Shown here in pieces: positions 25,590-34,907 of a DNA stretch of 64,000 nt (position 1 is its first letter; every line of letters starts with the position of its first letter). This DNA comes from an uncultured Olsenella sp. (GTDB lineage Bacteria; Actinomycetota; Coriobacteriia; Coriobacteriales; Atopobiaceae): positions 124,001 through 188,000 of the forward strand of contig UQIF01000001.1 of assembly GCA_900540955.1 (NCBI GenBank), written 5' to 3'. The translations under genes and the position numbers were made by a program. The notes under the pieces were generated by a model. That model made no database searches and was not told where the DNA came from. It worked only from the letters and a program-made list of their open reading frames with translations.

Positions 25590-26096
25590 ATGGTCATCCT
25601 GGGCATCGACCCGGGCCTCGCCCACACGGGCTGGGGCGTTGTCGAGACGCGCGGGCCCGTGTGCCGTGCCCGCGCCTACGGCAGCGTGGAGACTCGTTCA
25701 CACGAGTCGATCGATTCCCGCCTGGGAAGGATCTACGACGAGGTCAAGGCCGTGATCGAACGTTACGGGCCGACCGAGCTCGCCATCGAGAACGTGTATT
25801 TCGGCGAGAACGTCAAGTCCGCCGTGGCCACCGCCCAGGCGCGCGGGGCGGCCATAGTCGCGTGCGCGAAGGCGGGGCTTTCGGTGGGGGAGTACACCCC
25901 CATGCAGATCAAGCAGGCGGTGGTCGGCACGGGGGCCGCCGATAAGCACCAGGTCATGTACATGGTGCGCAACGTGCTCGCGCTCGACCACGAGCCCCGG
26001 CCCGACCACGCGGCCGACGCCCTGGCCGCCGCGGTCTGCCACGCAAACCTCACCCGCACAAAGAACCTCGGCAAGGCAAGGAGTTTCCAGCAATGA
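25590..26096 (+). CDS. ruvC: Holliday junction resolvase RuvC
   Basis: A 168-residue endonuclease that cuts Holliday junctions brought by RuvAB. The RNase H-like fold has its four acidic/His catalytic positions: D7 in GIDPGLAHTGWG, E67 in AIENVYFG, and H140 and D143 in DHAADALAAAV. The loop EYTPMQIKQAVVGTGAADKHQV is typical of bacterial RuvC. ATG 25590 opens the ruvCAB operon; an SD-like GGAAGGGGG lies just before it. The gene overlaps ruvA by four bases. The LexA box upstream predicts DNA-damage induction. Confidence 0.96.
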   Translation: MVILGIDPGLAHTGWGVVETRGPVCRARAYGSVETRSHESIDSRLGRIYDEVKAVIERYGPTELAIENVYFGENVKSAVATAQARGAAIVACAKAGLSVGEYTPMQIKQAVVGTGAADKHQVMYMVRNVLALDHEPRPDHAADALAAAVCHANLTRTKNLGKARSFQQ

Positions 26097-26737
26097 TCGT
26101 CCAGCTCACAGGCACGCTCGTTGAGGTCCTGCCCTCGCGCGTCGTCCTAGACGTCGGCGGCGTGGGCTACGAGCTCGGCGTCTCCTCCACCACTGCCGCC
26201 TCGCTTCCCCATGCGGGCGAGGCGGGCGTCACGGTGCTCACGCGCATGATTGTCCGCGAGGACGCGATGGAGCTCTACGGCTTCGCCACGCGCGAGGAGC
26301 GTGCGCTGTTCGACCAGCTTCGCGCCATCTCCGGGGTGGGTCCCAAGCTCGCCCTCGCCGTTCTCTCCACCTTCACCGCGTCGCAGCTCGCGACGGTCGT
26401 CGCCACCGAGGACGCGGCCCGGATGGCCCAGGTCCCCGGCGTCGGAAAGAAGAAAGCCTCGCGCCTGCTCGTCGAGCTCTCCGACGTGTTCTCAAAGAAC
26501 GCGGAGCTGAGGGGGCTTGTGGGGCTTGGCGCCACAGGCCCTGGCCAGATCCCGCTCGAAGGCGCGGCCCAGGCGGCGTCCTCCGGCGTGGACGCCGAGG
26601 CGACCGAGGCCCTTCTGTCCATGGGGTTCACTCCCCAAGAGGCGCAGCTCGCCCTGGAGGGGCGCGAGGAGTCCGGCGCGCTCACCATCGAGGCCGCGCT
26701 CTCCTATGCGCTTAGGCGCCTGGGGAGTGGTCGATGA
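26093..26737 (+). CDS. ruvA: Holliday junction branch migration protein RuvA
   Basis: A 214-residue protein that grips four-way junctions as a tetramer and loads RuvB. The domains are in the usual order: N-terminal OB barrel ([28 protein letters not shown], shown in part by LTGTLVEV), two helix-hairpin-helix motifs ([17 protein letters not shown] and [19 protein letters not shown]), an acidic linker, and a C-terminal UBA-like domain ([16 protein letters not shown]) that contacts RuvB. ATG 26093 overlaps the ruvC stop, and the stop overlaps ruvB, so all three subunits are translationally coupled. Confidence 0.96.
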   Translation: MIVQLTGTLVEVLPSRVVLDVGGVGYELGVSSTTAASLPHAGEAGVTVLTRMIVREDAMELYGFATREERALFDQLRAISGVGPKLALAVLSTFTASQLATVVATEDAARMAQVPGVGKKKASRLLVELSDVFSKNAELRGLVGLGATGPGQIPLEGAAQAASSGVDAEATEALLSMGFTPQEAQLALEGREESGALTIEAALSYALRRLGSGR

Positions 26738-27792
26738 TGTGGGAGGCTTCCGACAAGGACCTCTTCGCCACGAACGCTCCCGGCGTCTCGGGTGCGCCGC
26801 GGGCGGTCACGGGAGAACTCACCGGCGACGACCTCGACCAGGACCGGAGCCTGAGGCCAAAGACCCTCGAGGAGTACGTCGGGCAGGCGCGCGTCTGCTC
26901 GAACCTCAAGGTGCTCATCGAGGCCGCGAAGTCCCGCAACGAGCCGCTCGACCACGTGATATTCTCGGGCCCCCCAGGCCTGGGAAAGACGACGCTGGCA
27001 GGCATCGTCGCCAACGAGATGGGGGCCAAGCTGCACACGACCTCCGGCCCCGCCATCGAGCGCGCGGGCGACCTCGCGGCCATCCTCACCAACCTCGAGG
27101 AGGGCGATGTCCTCTTCGTCGACGAGATCCACCGTCTCAACCATCAGATCGAGGAAATTCTCTATCCGGCGATGGAGGACTTCTTCCTCGATATCGTCAT
27201 CGGCAAGGGCCCGGCGGCCCGCTCCATTAGAATCGACGTGCCTCGTTTCACGCTGGTGGGCGCGACTACCCGTACCGGGCTTCTTACCGGTCCTTTGCGC
27301 GATCGCTTCGGCATCAGCTATCGCCTCGATTACTACACGCCCCCCGAGCTCGCCGACATCGTCACGCGCTCCGCGAGTATCCTCGGCGTCCTGATCGATG
27401 CCCAGGGAGCGCTCGAGATCGCCTCCCGGTCGCGAGGAACGCCTCGTCTGGCCAACCGCCTGCTCAAGCGCGTTCGTGACTATGCGTGCGTGAAGGCCTC
27501 CGGGGACATCACCTGGGAGGTTGCCGACGAGGCCCTCGAGTTCTTCCAGATCGATGCTATGGGACTCGACTGGATGGACGTGAAGATCCTCACGGCCCTG
27601 TGCAAGACGTTCCGAGGGCGTCCCGTCGGGCTGACCACGGTGGCCTCCGCCGTGGGGGAGGACCCGAGCACGCTCGAGGACGTCTACGAGCCGTACCTTC
27701 TTCAGTGTGGGCTCATCGTGCGGACGCCTCAGGGCAGGCAGGCGACCCCCGCCGCCTTCGACCACCTCGGCGTCGAGGTCCCGACGCGGTAG
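26734..27792 (+). CDS. ruvB: Holliday junction branch migration ATPase RuvB
   Basis: A 352-residue AAA+ motor. Walker A is [12 protein letters not shown] (79-90), Walker [11 protein letters not shown] (127-136), sensor 1 [19 protein letters not shown] including the arginine finger, and the C-terminal winged helix contains [18 protein letters not shown]. The N-terminal extension of about 35 residues before [13 protein letters not shown] is slightly longer than in E. coli. ATG 26734 overlaps the ruvA stop. It ends the SOS-regulated operon. The next gene has its own promoter. Confidence 0.96.
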   Translation: MMWEASDKDLFATNAPGVSGAPRAVTGELTGDDLDQDRSLRPKTLEEYVGQARVCSNLKVLIEAAKSRNEPLDHVIFSGPPGLGKTTLAGIVANEMGAKLHTTSGPAIERAGDLAAILTNLEEGDVLFVDEIHRLNHQIEEILYPAMEDFFLDIVIGKGPAARSIRIDVPRFTLVGATTRTGLLTGPLRDRFGISYRLDYYTPPELADIVTRSASILGVLIDAQGALEIASRSRGTPRLANRLLKRVRDYACVKASGDITWEVADEALEFFQIDAMGLDWMDVKILTALCKTFRGRPVGLTTVASAVGEDPSTLEDVYEPYLLQCGLIVRTPQGRQATPAAFDHLGVEVPTR

Positions 27793-27814
27793 GCTTTGGG
27801 GCCCCTGGTATACA
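27787..27814 (+). promoter_or_regulatory. Promoter of the 122-residue gene
   Basis: TGGTATACAAT near 27806-27816 is an extended -10 with TATACA at 27809-27814. A poor -35 (TAGGCT/TTTGGG region) precedes it. It lies in the 57-bp gap after ruvB. Confidence 0.55.
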
Positions 27815-27849
27815 ATCGTCTCGCATAGACGTCATCGAAAGGTTAACCA

Positions 27850-28218
27850 ATGCTTCAGCGTGACTACGTTCTTGAGCTCATCGGCCAGTTCACGGAGGTC
27901 GTCAAGCGTGCTCTCAAGCGCGCACTGACGGGGGATCTTGAGGGGTGCGAGGAGGTTGAGCGGCAGATCGGCGAGATTCTCGACCTCGACTACGGCACCG
28001 CGTTGTCGCTGGCTCCCGACTCGCTCGTCACGATGATGGTCATCTCCGGCATGGGCGATTCCGTCGCCTCCTACGTCTGCTTCGCGCTTGCGCGTCTGGC
28101 GGAGGTCTACGAGAAGATGGGCAACGAGGACCTCTCGATGCTTCGCGCGGCGCAGGCCAAGGCGGTCGCGGAGTCGTTCGGCTGCGACCCCGACGACGTT
28201 CCCGAGGAGCTCAAGTAG
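27850..28218 (+). CDS. Conserved 122-residue protein, DUF6483-like
   Basis: A small helical soluble protein that begins MLQRDYVLELIGQFTEVVKRAL and later contains LAEVYEKMGNEDLSMLRAAQAK, a segment resembling one TPR-like hairpin. The start, with M-x-x-x-D-Y-x-x-x-x-I, is like proteins annotated as DUF6483 in Firmicutes and Coriobacteria, but I hold this match tentatively. There is no signal peptide or enzyme motif. GAAAGG precedes ATG 27850, and the gene has its own promoter. Residues GCDPDDVPEELK form a hydrophilic tail. It is followed by the promoter and hairpin of the deacetylase gene. Confidence 0.65.
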   Translation: MLQRDYVLELIGQFTEVVKRALKRALTGDLEGCEEVERQIGEILDLDYGTALSLAPDSLVTMMVISGMGDSVASYVCFALARLAEVYEKMGNEDLSMLRAAQAKAVAESFGCDPDDVPEELK

Positions 28219-28238
28219 TCTTTTGGCATGACTTCATG

Positions 28239-28315
28239 TTGGCCTATCATGGCCTAGCCGATAGTATATACAGCACGACCGTAACCGCCCGGGCGCTAAA
28301 TCGCCCGGGCTTTTT
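28239..28315 (+). promoter_or_regulatory. Promoter and leader hairpin of the polysaccharide deacetylase gene
   Basis: TTGGCC (28239-28244), a 17-bp spacer and TAGTAT (28262-28267) form a good promoter. About 20 bp later comes a perfect 9-bp stem GCCCGGGCG (28287-28295) / CGCCCGGGC (28302-28310) followed by five T, an intrinsic-terminator form. The coding ATG is only 15 bases further, so the structure lies in the gene's own 5' leader if the promoter is correct. Confidence 0.65.
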
Positions 28316-28329
28316 GAAAAGGCGGGAAT

Positions 28330-29904
28330 ATGAACCAGGGTCAGGATCGCGGCGGCTCGTACGAGGGTCCCTATGGCGATCGGTACAGCGGAAACCACCC
28401 AGCCCCTCGCCGCAGCGGGCGCGGCCATCGCAGAACGGCCTCTTCCGCACCCGGCTCGGGGGCGGCGCACAAGCAGACGGGTGAAGCCCGGGCTTCGCGC
28501 CAGGGTGGGCGCCGCGTCCGCGAGGGCTCGTCGACTCCGCGCTTCGCCGAGCCCGGCTCTCAGCCCGACCGGGGGCAGCAGCGACATCGCCAGGATGCTC
28601 GCCGTGAGCAGCTCGGGCGAGCCGCGCAGGGCTACGCCCCGATGCCGAGGTCGCATGGTCGGCAGAAGGGGAGCTCTTCTCGCCGGAGGGGCCCTGCCGT
28701 GCCGGGGATGACGACCATCGTCGGGGCGATCGTGGTTGTTGTCATTGTTGCTGCCGCTGTCTTCGCCTGGAACACGCGGCCCGTCGACATCAAACTCAAC
28801 GGGAGCACTACGAGCGTGAAGGTCGGCTCCTCGCTTGAGGCCATTATCTCGTCAAAGAGGCTCTCCCCGAAGACCGGCGACCTCATCAGCGTCGGCGGCA
28901 ATGTGCTTCAGCAGGGGCAGGGCTATAAGTTCTCCGCCTCCGTGAACGGCCAGGACATAGACCCCGACGATGCGGCCTCATACCGCGCCGCCGACGGCGA
29001 CGACATCACCATCGGCGACGGCGAGAACAGGTACGAGGAATACGACGTCGACATCGTCGAGGAGCAGCCGAAGCTCGAGATGGGCGGCGACGCCTGGGGA
29101 AACATCACCTATATCAGCCAATGGCCTAAGGTGGGCAAGCATGAGGTCCGCCACGGCAAGACCTCGGGAGAGACTGCCGACGGCGATGTTCTTCAGCAGA
29201 CCCAGAACTGCGTCGTTACGGTTCACCAGATCAAACCCGACGACCAGAGCAAAAAGCTCATCGCGCTCACGTTTGACGACGGCCCTGCCGATCCCTACAC
29301 CGAGAAGTACCTCAGTATCCTCGAGCAGTACGGCTGCAAGGCGACCTTCTTCAACCTCGGCCAGAACATCGAGGAGTACCCCGACCTCTGCAAGAAGATT
29401 GTCGACTCCGGCAACGAGCTCATGAGCCACACCTACCAGCACCAGCAGCTCACCAAGCTCGACGCCACGTCCCTGCAGGCCGAGTTCAAAAACGCGTTTG
29501 ACTCCATCAGCCAGGTCGCGGGGGTCGAGACCACGGGCTTCCGCCCGCCCTACGGCGATTTCAAGGAGTCGTCGTGGCTTAACTCCGGCGGCCTCGCCAG
29601 CGTATCGGTCTTGTGGAACCTGGACTCCGAGGACTGGAGGCGCGCGGGCGTGGACTCCATCGTGAGCAAGTCTACCGGCGGTGCGTTTTCCGGGGCAATC
29701 ATCCTCATGCACGACGGAGGCGGCCCGCGCGAGCAGGACGTCGAGGCGCTTCCCCAGATCATCCAGAAGCTGCAGTCCGAGGGCTACGAATTCGTGACGG
29801 TGAGCGAGCTCATGAAGAGCGACTCCTCGATTCCTGCCGATATCGCGAACGGCGACGCAAAGATGCCCGAGGGCTGCACCTGGCCTACCGAGCTCGCGAG
29901 CTAA
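28330..29904 (+). CDS. Membrane-anchored polysaccharide deacetylase (NodB family)
   Basis: A 524-residue type II membrane protein. An Arg/Gly/Ser-rich cytoplasmic tail (1-126) precedes one transmembrane helix (about 127-149, TTIVGAIVVVVIVAAAVFAW). A beta-rich extracellular spacer of about 150 residues follows, then a NodB deacetylase domain. The catalytic motifs are complete: TFDDGP (D316, D317), SHTYQH (metal His367 and His371), RPPYG (405-409), a late DSEDW, and ILMHDGG. Such enzymes deacetylate N-acetylglucosamine in peptidoglycan or surface polysaccharides, which often gives lysozyme resistance; the substrate here is inferred. ATG 28330 follows AAGGCGGG. It is the last rightward gene before an opposing operon. 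Confidence 0.88.
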   Translation: MNQGQDRGGSYEGPYGDRYSGNHPAPRRSGRGHRRTASSAPGSGAAHKQTGEARASRQGGRRVREGSSTPRFAEPGSQPDRGQQRHRQDARREQLGRAAQGYAPMPRSHGRQKGSSSRRRGPAVPGMTTIVGAIVVVVIVAAAVFAWNTRPVDIKLNGSTTSVKVGSSLEAIISSKRLSPKTGDLISVGGNVLQQGQGYKFSASVNGQDIDPDDAASYRAADGDDITIGDGENRYEEYDVDIVEEQPKLEMGGDAWGNITYISQWPKVGKHEVRHGKTSGETADGDVLQQTQNCVVTVHQIKPDDQSKKLIALTFDDGPADPYTEKYLSILEQYGCKATFFNLGQNIEEYPDLCKKIVDSGNELMSHTYQHQQLTKLDATSLQAEFKNAFDSISQVAGVETTGFRPPYGDFKESSWLNSGGLASVSVLWNLDSEDWRRAGVDSIVSKSTGGAFSGAIILMHDGGGPREQDVEALPQIIQKLQSEGYEFVTVSELMKSDSSIPADIANGDAKMPEGCTWPTELAS

Positions 29905-29913
29905 GGCACCCGT

Positions 29914-30597
29914 CTATAACGGAATATCTTCCCAGCTCTCGAGCCAAACGTCAGCCACCTGCCTCAACGCCGCCTTCGGCTGGCCTGCGCCTGCCACGTC
30001 GACGGCGCAGGTGATGAAACCGGCGGATTTGGCCGACCTCGTGCCGGCGAGGATGTCCTCGAACACGATTGTGCGCGGCGGCTGCGCGCCAATGCGCCGC
30101 GCCGCCTCGAGGTAGATGTCCGGGTGTTTCTTGGACTTGCCGACCTCCTTGCCGCAGACCACGGAGTCGAAGAGCTCGTCCACCTTAATGCGCGGAGCCA
30201 TAGAGGCCAATACCTGCGGGTCGTTCGTCGTCGCCAAGGCGAGCGGTACTCCCTGGCCGCGAAGGGCCCGCAGGTAACGCTCGGCCCCTGGCCTTAAGGA
30301 TGCCTTCGTCTCGTAGAGCGCGGCGCCCATGCGGTTCCACTCGTCGCAGATATCCTCGACCGAGTCCCTCACCCCGAATGCCTCGCGTACCCAGACGGCT
30401 CCGCCCGTGAAGCCGAGCGTGGCGAGGGTTTGGTGCACATCGGCCGTGTAGGCGATTCCCCGCTGCGAAAAGAAAGCGCGGTCCACCTCTTCCCAGAGCT
30501 CCTCGGTTGCCGAGAGGGTTCCGTCGAAATCAAAAATGGCGAAATCGAAGCCCGCGGGCCAAAGCGTGGGCTTGATGTTCGCGGTGGCTTTGGCCAC
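29914..30597 (-). CDS. HAD-superfamily hydrolase
   Basis: A 227-residue phosphatase-type HAD protein. Motif I is FDFDGTLSATE (nucleophile and acid/base aspartates), motif II ALATTND, motif III the Lys in GKSKKHPDIYLEAARR, and motif IV VFEDILAGTRSAKSAG. The helical cap between residues 30 and 95 places it among beta-phosphoglucomutase/phosphoglycolate-phosphatase-like subfamily members. The substrate cannot be assigned. It starts at GTG 30597 with AGGAGG just upstream, eight bases after the stop of the TPR protein gene, and so is the third gene of a leftward operon. It is convergent with the deacetylase gene, with only nine bases between the stops. Confidence 0.85.
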   Translation of the reverse strand: MAKATANIKPTLWPAGFDFAIFDFDGTLSATEELWEEVDRAFFSQRGIAYTADVHQTLATLGFTGGAVWVREAFGVRDSVEDICDEWNRMGAALYETKASLRPGAERYLRALRGQGVPLALATTNDPQVLASMAPRIKVDELFDSVVCGKEVGKSKKHPDIYLEAARRIGAQPPRTIVFEDILAGTRSAKSAGFITCAVDVAGAGQPKAALRQVADVWLESWEDIPL

Positions 30598-30605
30598 GTC
30601 GCCTC

Positions 30606-32759
30606 CTAGAAGTCGGGCTCATCCTCGAGCGAGCGCAGAATTCCATGATCGATGTCGTCGCGGGTAAGGGCCACGACGAGGAAGAGAAGCTCTTTGCCGG
30701 GTATGAAGAGGTTCTCATCGATCGAGGCGGCGGCCCCTTCGCGAAGCACCTCGACCACTTCGTCGGTCGGAGCCAGGGGAATCCCGCGATCGGCGAGCGC
30801 CTGCAGCGCCCGCTCATCGGAAAGGGACTCCTCAGGCGTCGCCCCGAGCAGGCTCGAGATCTGGCGGGCGGCCTCCACGATTCCTGCGGGCAGGACTTTC
30901 ATGGCCATCTGATAGCATGCCTGCGAAGCCACCATGTTCCCGAGTTTCCATTGGAGCTGCGCCATGGTGATGTAGCCGAAGCCTATACTCTGGGTGTCGC
31001 TCGCGCACTCGAGCATGCGCGAGCATTCGGCGACGGATTCCTCCACGCGGCCGAGCTCGAGCAGGCAATGGCTGAAGTTGAGCGAGGCCTGGGTCGAGAG
31101 GGGGGCCAAGCGAGCCGCCTGGCGGGCGAGGTCGCATGCGGCCTCTGGCCTTCCGAGCAAAAGATCGGAGGCCGAGAGCAGCTGAAGCGCGTCGAAGTAC
31201 GGCCGAGGCGCGAGGTTAATCTCCGTGCCCTCCGGTGAGAAGAGCCTATTGTAGAGAACTCGGTTCGCGTAGCCGTCGAAAACGCGCCAGCAGGCCTCGG
31301 CTGAGTCGCGGAACCGGCCTTCCGCCTCAATGGGCGCGAGCGCCTCCGCGACGGCGGAGGCGCAGGCGGCGGCGTCGCCTTTGAGGAGGCATTCCTGGGC
31401 CCTGCGGGTAACTTCGGCAAGCTCGCCGGCGTTTTGAAACGCCTCGTATATGGCCTCGGGATCGGATTCGTCCAGGTCACCGGCGATAAGCCCGCCTGCG
31501 ACCTTGCGCGCGGCGGCCATGACGCGGGGGTCTGCCGTCTCGTCTGCCAGGGCCATGATCGCGCGGACATTGGCCTGGGTCGAGTCGGTGAGCAGCGAGG
31601 CAGCCTTGCGCCCCACCTCCGCCACAAGCGCGCCCTCGTCCACAGAGATGCCGGAGACCTCTCGGCAACCGAGCGCCGCTCCCGCGGGCGGCGAGAGCTT
31701 GCGGTCTGTAAGCTCCGGGCGCTCATGGCGCCCCCTCGGGCAGAACCGCTCGTCGTCGAGCGAGAAGCCCTGCGCCACGGGCGAGAGCGTCCCTCCCGAC
31801 TCGTCGATGGCGGCACAGAGGAAGCGCATGAGCGTGATCGGCTCCAAGTGCGCGAGGTCGAGGCCCTCGAGGTCCTCCCGCTCGAGGACCGCCGAGCAGT
31901 AGCAGGCATGGCTCGTTGCCGTGTCGACGACGCCTGCAACCCAAATGCGCCGCAGGTCGCAGGTATTGGCAAAGGTGTATGCAGCGATCATTGCGAGTAC
32001 TCTGAGGTTGTAGTCGGTCGCGGCGGCGCGTCGCATGGCCTCGCTGGCGGCAACGATGCCGATGCCGTCGACAAGGACGGTGCGCGGCATAATCCGGGGC
32101 GGCGTGAGGTCCACCTCGATCGCGGCCTCACCTGTGGCGGAGTTGACCCGAAACCTCGCCTGGAGGCGGTAGGGAAGCCTTAGACACTCGATGCCCGCGG
32201 CTATCGCGCGCCGGTCCCTCCATTCGCCGCTTGCCTTCTCCTCGTCGAGGCCGACGACGGGGCTCGTCGCCTGCTGGGCGACCGACCGCGCTATGCGCCG
32301 CTCTGTTCTCACGACCTCCTCCATGCCTGCGGAGAGAGGCTCATCGAGAAGGGCAGAGCTCATAAGGCAGGCGTTCAGCGCCGCCTCGGCGCCGAGCACC
32401 CTGAGCTTCGCGAGGTAGGGGAGCTCGGGATCGTCTATCCGCAGGTAAAATAAACCGCTCGTCTTTGGGCGGACAACGCGAAAAGCCGGCGTTATCCCGT
32501 CGTCTCCCAGAAGCCCGGATTCGTCCAGCCTATCCGCGAGCCTCGCCTCGAGCGCGCAGGCGTGCCTGTCGGCGCGCACGCGCGAGGCGAATCCCTTGAG
32601 GAGGGCGACGGGGTCGTCCGCCGCCATGAGCTTCCTGCCGAGGCGGTCGATGTCGAAGGCGTCCTCAGCCGTCGCCCCTGCATCGGCGGCGCATCCCGCC
32701 ATGGCGGCAAACAGCTCCCCAATGTTCTTCTTGCTCGTGTTCTCGGGTCCTTGGCTCAT
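30606..32759 (-). CDS. Large TPR-containing protein of unknown function
   Basis: A 717-residue soluble protein I cannot assign. The N-terminal 350 residues form a mixed alpha/beta domain with a recognisable core around VEVDLTPPRIMPRTVLVDG and VLAMIAAYTFANTCDLRRIWVAG, containing several Cys/His residues (SHACYCS). The middle is helical. Residues about 530-650 contain tetratricopeptide-like hairpins (LLLGRPEAACDLARQAARLAPL, then LLELGRVEESVAECSRML, then LQWKLGNMVASQACYQMAM). It has no signal peptide. It lies between DUF1015 (nine bases upstream) and a HAD phosphatase (eight bases downstream), so the three are almost certainly one transcript. TPRs suggest it binds a partner protein. Confidence 0.75.
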   Translation of the reverse strand: MSQGPENTSKKNIGELFAAMAGCAADAGATAEDAFDIDRLGRKLMAADDPVALLKGFASRVRADRHACALEARLADRLDESGLLGDDGITPAFRVVRPKTSGLFYLRIDDPELPYLAKLRVLGAEAALNACLMSSALLDEPLSAGMEEVVRTERRIARSVAQQATSPVVGLDEEKASGEWRDRRAIAAGIECLRLPYRLQARFRVNSATGEAAIEVDLTPPRIMPRTVLVDGIGIVAASEAMRRAAATDYNLRVLAMIAAYTFANTCDLRRIWVAGVVDTATSHACYCSAVLEREDLEGLDLAHLEPITLMRFLCAAIDESGGTLSPVAQGFSLDDERFCPRGRHERPELTDRKLSPPAGAALGCREVSGISVDEGALVAEVGRKAASLLTDSTQANVRAIMALADETADPRVMAAARKVAGGLIAGDLDESDPEAIYEAFQNAGELAEVTRRAQECLLKGDAAACASAVAEALAPIEAEGRFRDSAEACWRVFDGYANRVLYNRLFSPEGTEINLAPRPYFDALQLLSASDLLLGRPEAACDLARQAARLAPLSTQASLNFSHCLLELGRVEESVAECSRMLECASDTQSIGFGYITMAQLQWKLGNMVASQACYQMAMKVLPAGIVEAARQISSLLGATPEESLSDERALQALADRGIPLAPTDEVVEVLREGAAASIDENLFIPGKELLFLVVALTRDDIDHGILRSLEDEPDF

Positions 32760-32768
32760 GGTGCTCAG

Positions 32769-34019
32769 CTACTTCTTGTCAGCGATCTTCCGGATAAAGA
32801 GCCCGCTTCTGAGCTTCGGCTCGAACCAGGTTGATTTCGGGGGCATAAGTAGGTCGGCGTCGGCCACGCCCATGAGGTCCGCGACCGAGGTGGCGCAGAG
32901 GCTGAAGGCGACGCCGGCGTCACCGGCTCGGCGCTCGAGCTCGTCGGGGCCGGCGTTGCCGCCTACGAAGCTGATCCGCGGATCGCACCTTGGGTCTCCG
33001 ATGCCGAGCACGGGGCCCAGAACGCGGTCTTGCAGGCGCGAGGCGTCGAGCGAGGCCACGGGGTCGGCGTCGGCCTTCTCGTCGCCGAGCCAGGTAAGGC
33101 GCCTCCAGGAGCCGCCGGCGTACATGCCGAAGACGCCCTTCTTGCCGGGCCACACGGGCTCGTCGAGAGGCTCCGACACCTCGAAGTTGGCCTTTTCGAC
33201 GGCGCGGCACAGCTCCTCGGCGTCGAGGCCGCCCATGTCGGCGACGACGCGGTTGTAGGGGAGCACCGTGAGCTCGCTTGCGGGGAAGAGAACGCACAGC
33301 AGGTAGTTGAAGGGCTCGTCGCCGGTGAGGCCCCCTCCCGCCTCCTCGCGCATCTGGGCGCAGACACGGGCGGCGGAGGCGGCGCGGTGGTGCCCGTCGG
33401 CGATGTAGGCGCGCGGCATGCGGGCGAGCATGAGCTTGAACGCCTCGACGGCCTCGGGGCGCCCTATGCGCCAGACGGTCTGCCGCACTCCCTCGGCGTC
33501 CTCGAAGTCGTAGAGCGGCTCAGCCTCCTTCGCGGCGGCCACGAGGAAGGAGAGCGTCGGGTCGTCTCGGTATGCGAGGAAAATCGGGCCCGTTTGGCAA
33601 CCGGTCGCCTGGATATGGCGGACGCGGTCGTCCTCCTTGTCGCGCCGCGTGAGCTCGTGGCGTTTGATGGTGCCGTCCATGTAGTCGTCGAGGGCGCAGG
33701 CGGCGACGATGCCGGTCTGCGAGCGGCCGTTTTGGGCGAGGCGATAGAGGTAGTAGCACTTGTTGGGGTCCCGCATCAGGGTGCCGTCGGCGGCGCGCTC
33801 CTCGAGGATTTGCCTCGCGGCGGCGTAGACGTCGTCTGCGTACATGTCGTGGTCCGGGGTAAATGCGGTCTCCGGGCGGTCGATGGCAAGAAACGAGCCG
33901 GGATGGGCGGCGACGTAGGCAGCGGCCTCGGCTCGGTCGAACACGTCGTAGGGAAGCGAGGCGAAGCCTGCGGCCTTGTCGGGGTTCGGTCGCAGGCAGG
34001 CGAAAGGCAGCGCGCGCAT
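32769..34019 (-). CDS. DUF1015 family protein
   Basis: A 416-residue DUF1015 protein, recognised by the opening FACLRPNPDKAAGFASLPYDVF, FLAIDRPE, YYLYRL, the RHELTRRDKEDDR block, and YIADGHHRAAS (DGHHR at 208-212). The DGHHR motif recalls that of ParB/sulfiredoxin-fold kinases such as the free-serine kinase SerK, so a small-molecule kinase role is conceivable, but this is inference. DUF1015 genes often sit near serine biosynthesis genes elsewhere; here the partners are the TPR protein and a HAD phosphatase. It is first in the leftward operon, with GAGGAGAT before the ATG, and diverges from the next HAD gene across 113 bp. Confidence 0.87.
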   Translation of the reverse strand: MRALPFACLRPNPDKAAGFASLPYDVFDRAEAAAYVAAHPGSFLAIDRPETAFTPDHDMYADDVYAAARQILEERAADGTLMRDPNKCYYLYRLAQNGRSQTGIVAACALDDYMDGTIKRHELTRRDKEDDRVRHIQATGCQTGPIFLAYRDDPTLSFLVAAAKEAEPLYDFEDAEGVRQTVWRIGRPEAVEAFKLMLARMPRAYIADGHHRAASAARVCAQMREEAGGGLTGDEPFNYLLCVLFPASELTVLPYNRVVADMGGLDAEELCRAVEKANFEVSEPLDEPVWPGKKGVFGMYAGGSWRRLTWLGDEKADADPVASLDASRLQDRVLGPVLGIGDPRCDPRISFVGGNAGPDELERRAGDAGVAFSLCATSVADLMGVADADLLMPPKSTWFEPKLRSGLFIRKIADKK

Positions 34020-34132
34020 ATGATCTCCTCAAAGTGAGGTCGTAACGGTTCGGGCACCTGTTTATCTTACCCTGCTCAACGTCGATGTCGCTCTGCTATG
34101 CTCACACTCGTTACCTACGAAAGGAAAGCCGC

Positions 34133-34798
34133 ATGCCGTCCGACCTCACGCACAAGAAGCTCATCGTGTTCGATTTCGACGGGACCCTCGTCGACTCCAT
34201 GCCGGGCATCGTGGCCGTCGCGCGCTCCGTCATGCACGACCACGGCTGGAGCGACGAGGAGCTCGGCGACATGACCAGGCTCGTCGGCCCGCCGTTTCCC
34301 CAGGCGTTCACCGCGGTTTACGGCATTTCGGAGGCCGAGGCCGAGCGGATCACCGCCGAGTACCGCAGCGTCTACGCGAGCCTCGGCCGCGATGGTTGGC
34401 CGCTGTTCGACGGCATGGGCGATCTTCTGCGCGACCTCAAGTCAGCGGGCAAGCTCCTCGGGACCGCATCCTCCAAGCGTGAGTTCCTCCTTGAGCGCGG
34501 CCTTTCGACCAACGGGATCCTCGATTTGTTCGACTACCCCATGGCAAAGAAGTCCGATCACGGCGACTCAAAGGAAGCGGCCCTCGGGCGTGTGCTCGAG
34601 TCGTCGGGCGTGGACGCTGCGGACGCCGTCATGGTCGGCGACCGCAGGTTCGACGCGGAGGCGGCCTCCTCATGCGGCGTCGAGTGCGTCGGCGTCCTCT
34701 ACGGCCACACCGCCCCGCGCTCCGAGCTCGAGGGGGCCGGCTGCGTCGCCGTGGCAGAGACCGTCGATGAGCTGCGCTCCGTTCTTCTTGGCAACTAA
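34133..34798 (+). CDS. HAD hydrolase, phosphoglycolate phosphatase-like
   Basis: A 221-residue Gph/PgpX-like HAD protein: FDFDGTLVDSMPG (motif I), LLGTASSKREF (motif II), MAKKSDHGDSKEAALGRVL (Lys motif III) and VMVGDRRFDAEAASSCG (motif IV). The small alpha-helical cap lies between residues 25 and 85. Members dephosphorylate phosphoglycolate, pyrophosphate or nucleotides, and the precise substrate is not deducible. ATG 34133 follows GAAAGGAAA. A -10 TATGCT lies at 34097-34102. The longer in-frame start at 34085 lies too near this promoter. It is transcribed divergently from the DUF1015 operon. Confidence 0.85.
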   Translation: MPSDLTHKKLIVFDFDGTLVDSMPGIVAVARSVMHDHGWSDEELGDMTRLVGPPFPQAFTAVYGISEAEAERITAEYRSVYASLGRDGWPLFDGMGDLLRDLKSAGKLLGTASSKREFLLERGLSTNGILDLFDYPMAKKSDHGDSKEAALGRVLESSGVDAADAVMVGDRRFDAEAASSCGVECVGVLYGHTAPRSELEGAGCVAVAETVDELRSVLLGN

Positions 34799-34845
34799 AT
34801 CCCGCCGTAGGCGGACCGGGGTGAAAATGCCCGCGTCCTATGGGG

Positions 34846-34878
34846 TAGAGTAGCCGTATCCGCAGGCCTGGGCCTGCG
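34846..34878 (+). promoter_or_regulatory. Promoter and short leader hairpin of the phasin-like gene
   Basis: A -10-like TAGAGT (34846-34851) is followed by the palindrome CGCAGGCC-TG-GGCCTGCG (34861-34878) and then GGAGAAAGGAG before the ATG at 34908. The hairpin has no T tract. Confidence 0.45.
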
Positions 34879-34907
34879 AGCCGATTGTTCGGAGAAAGGA
34901 GCCTTAA

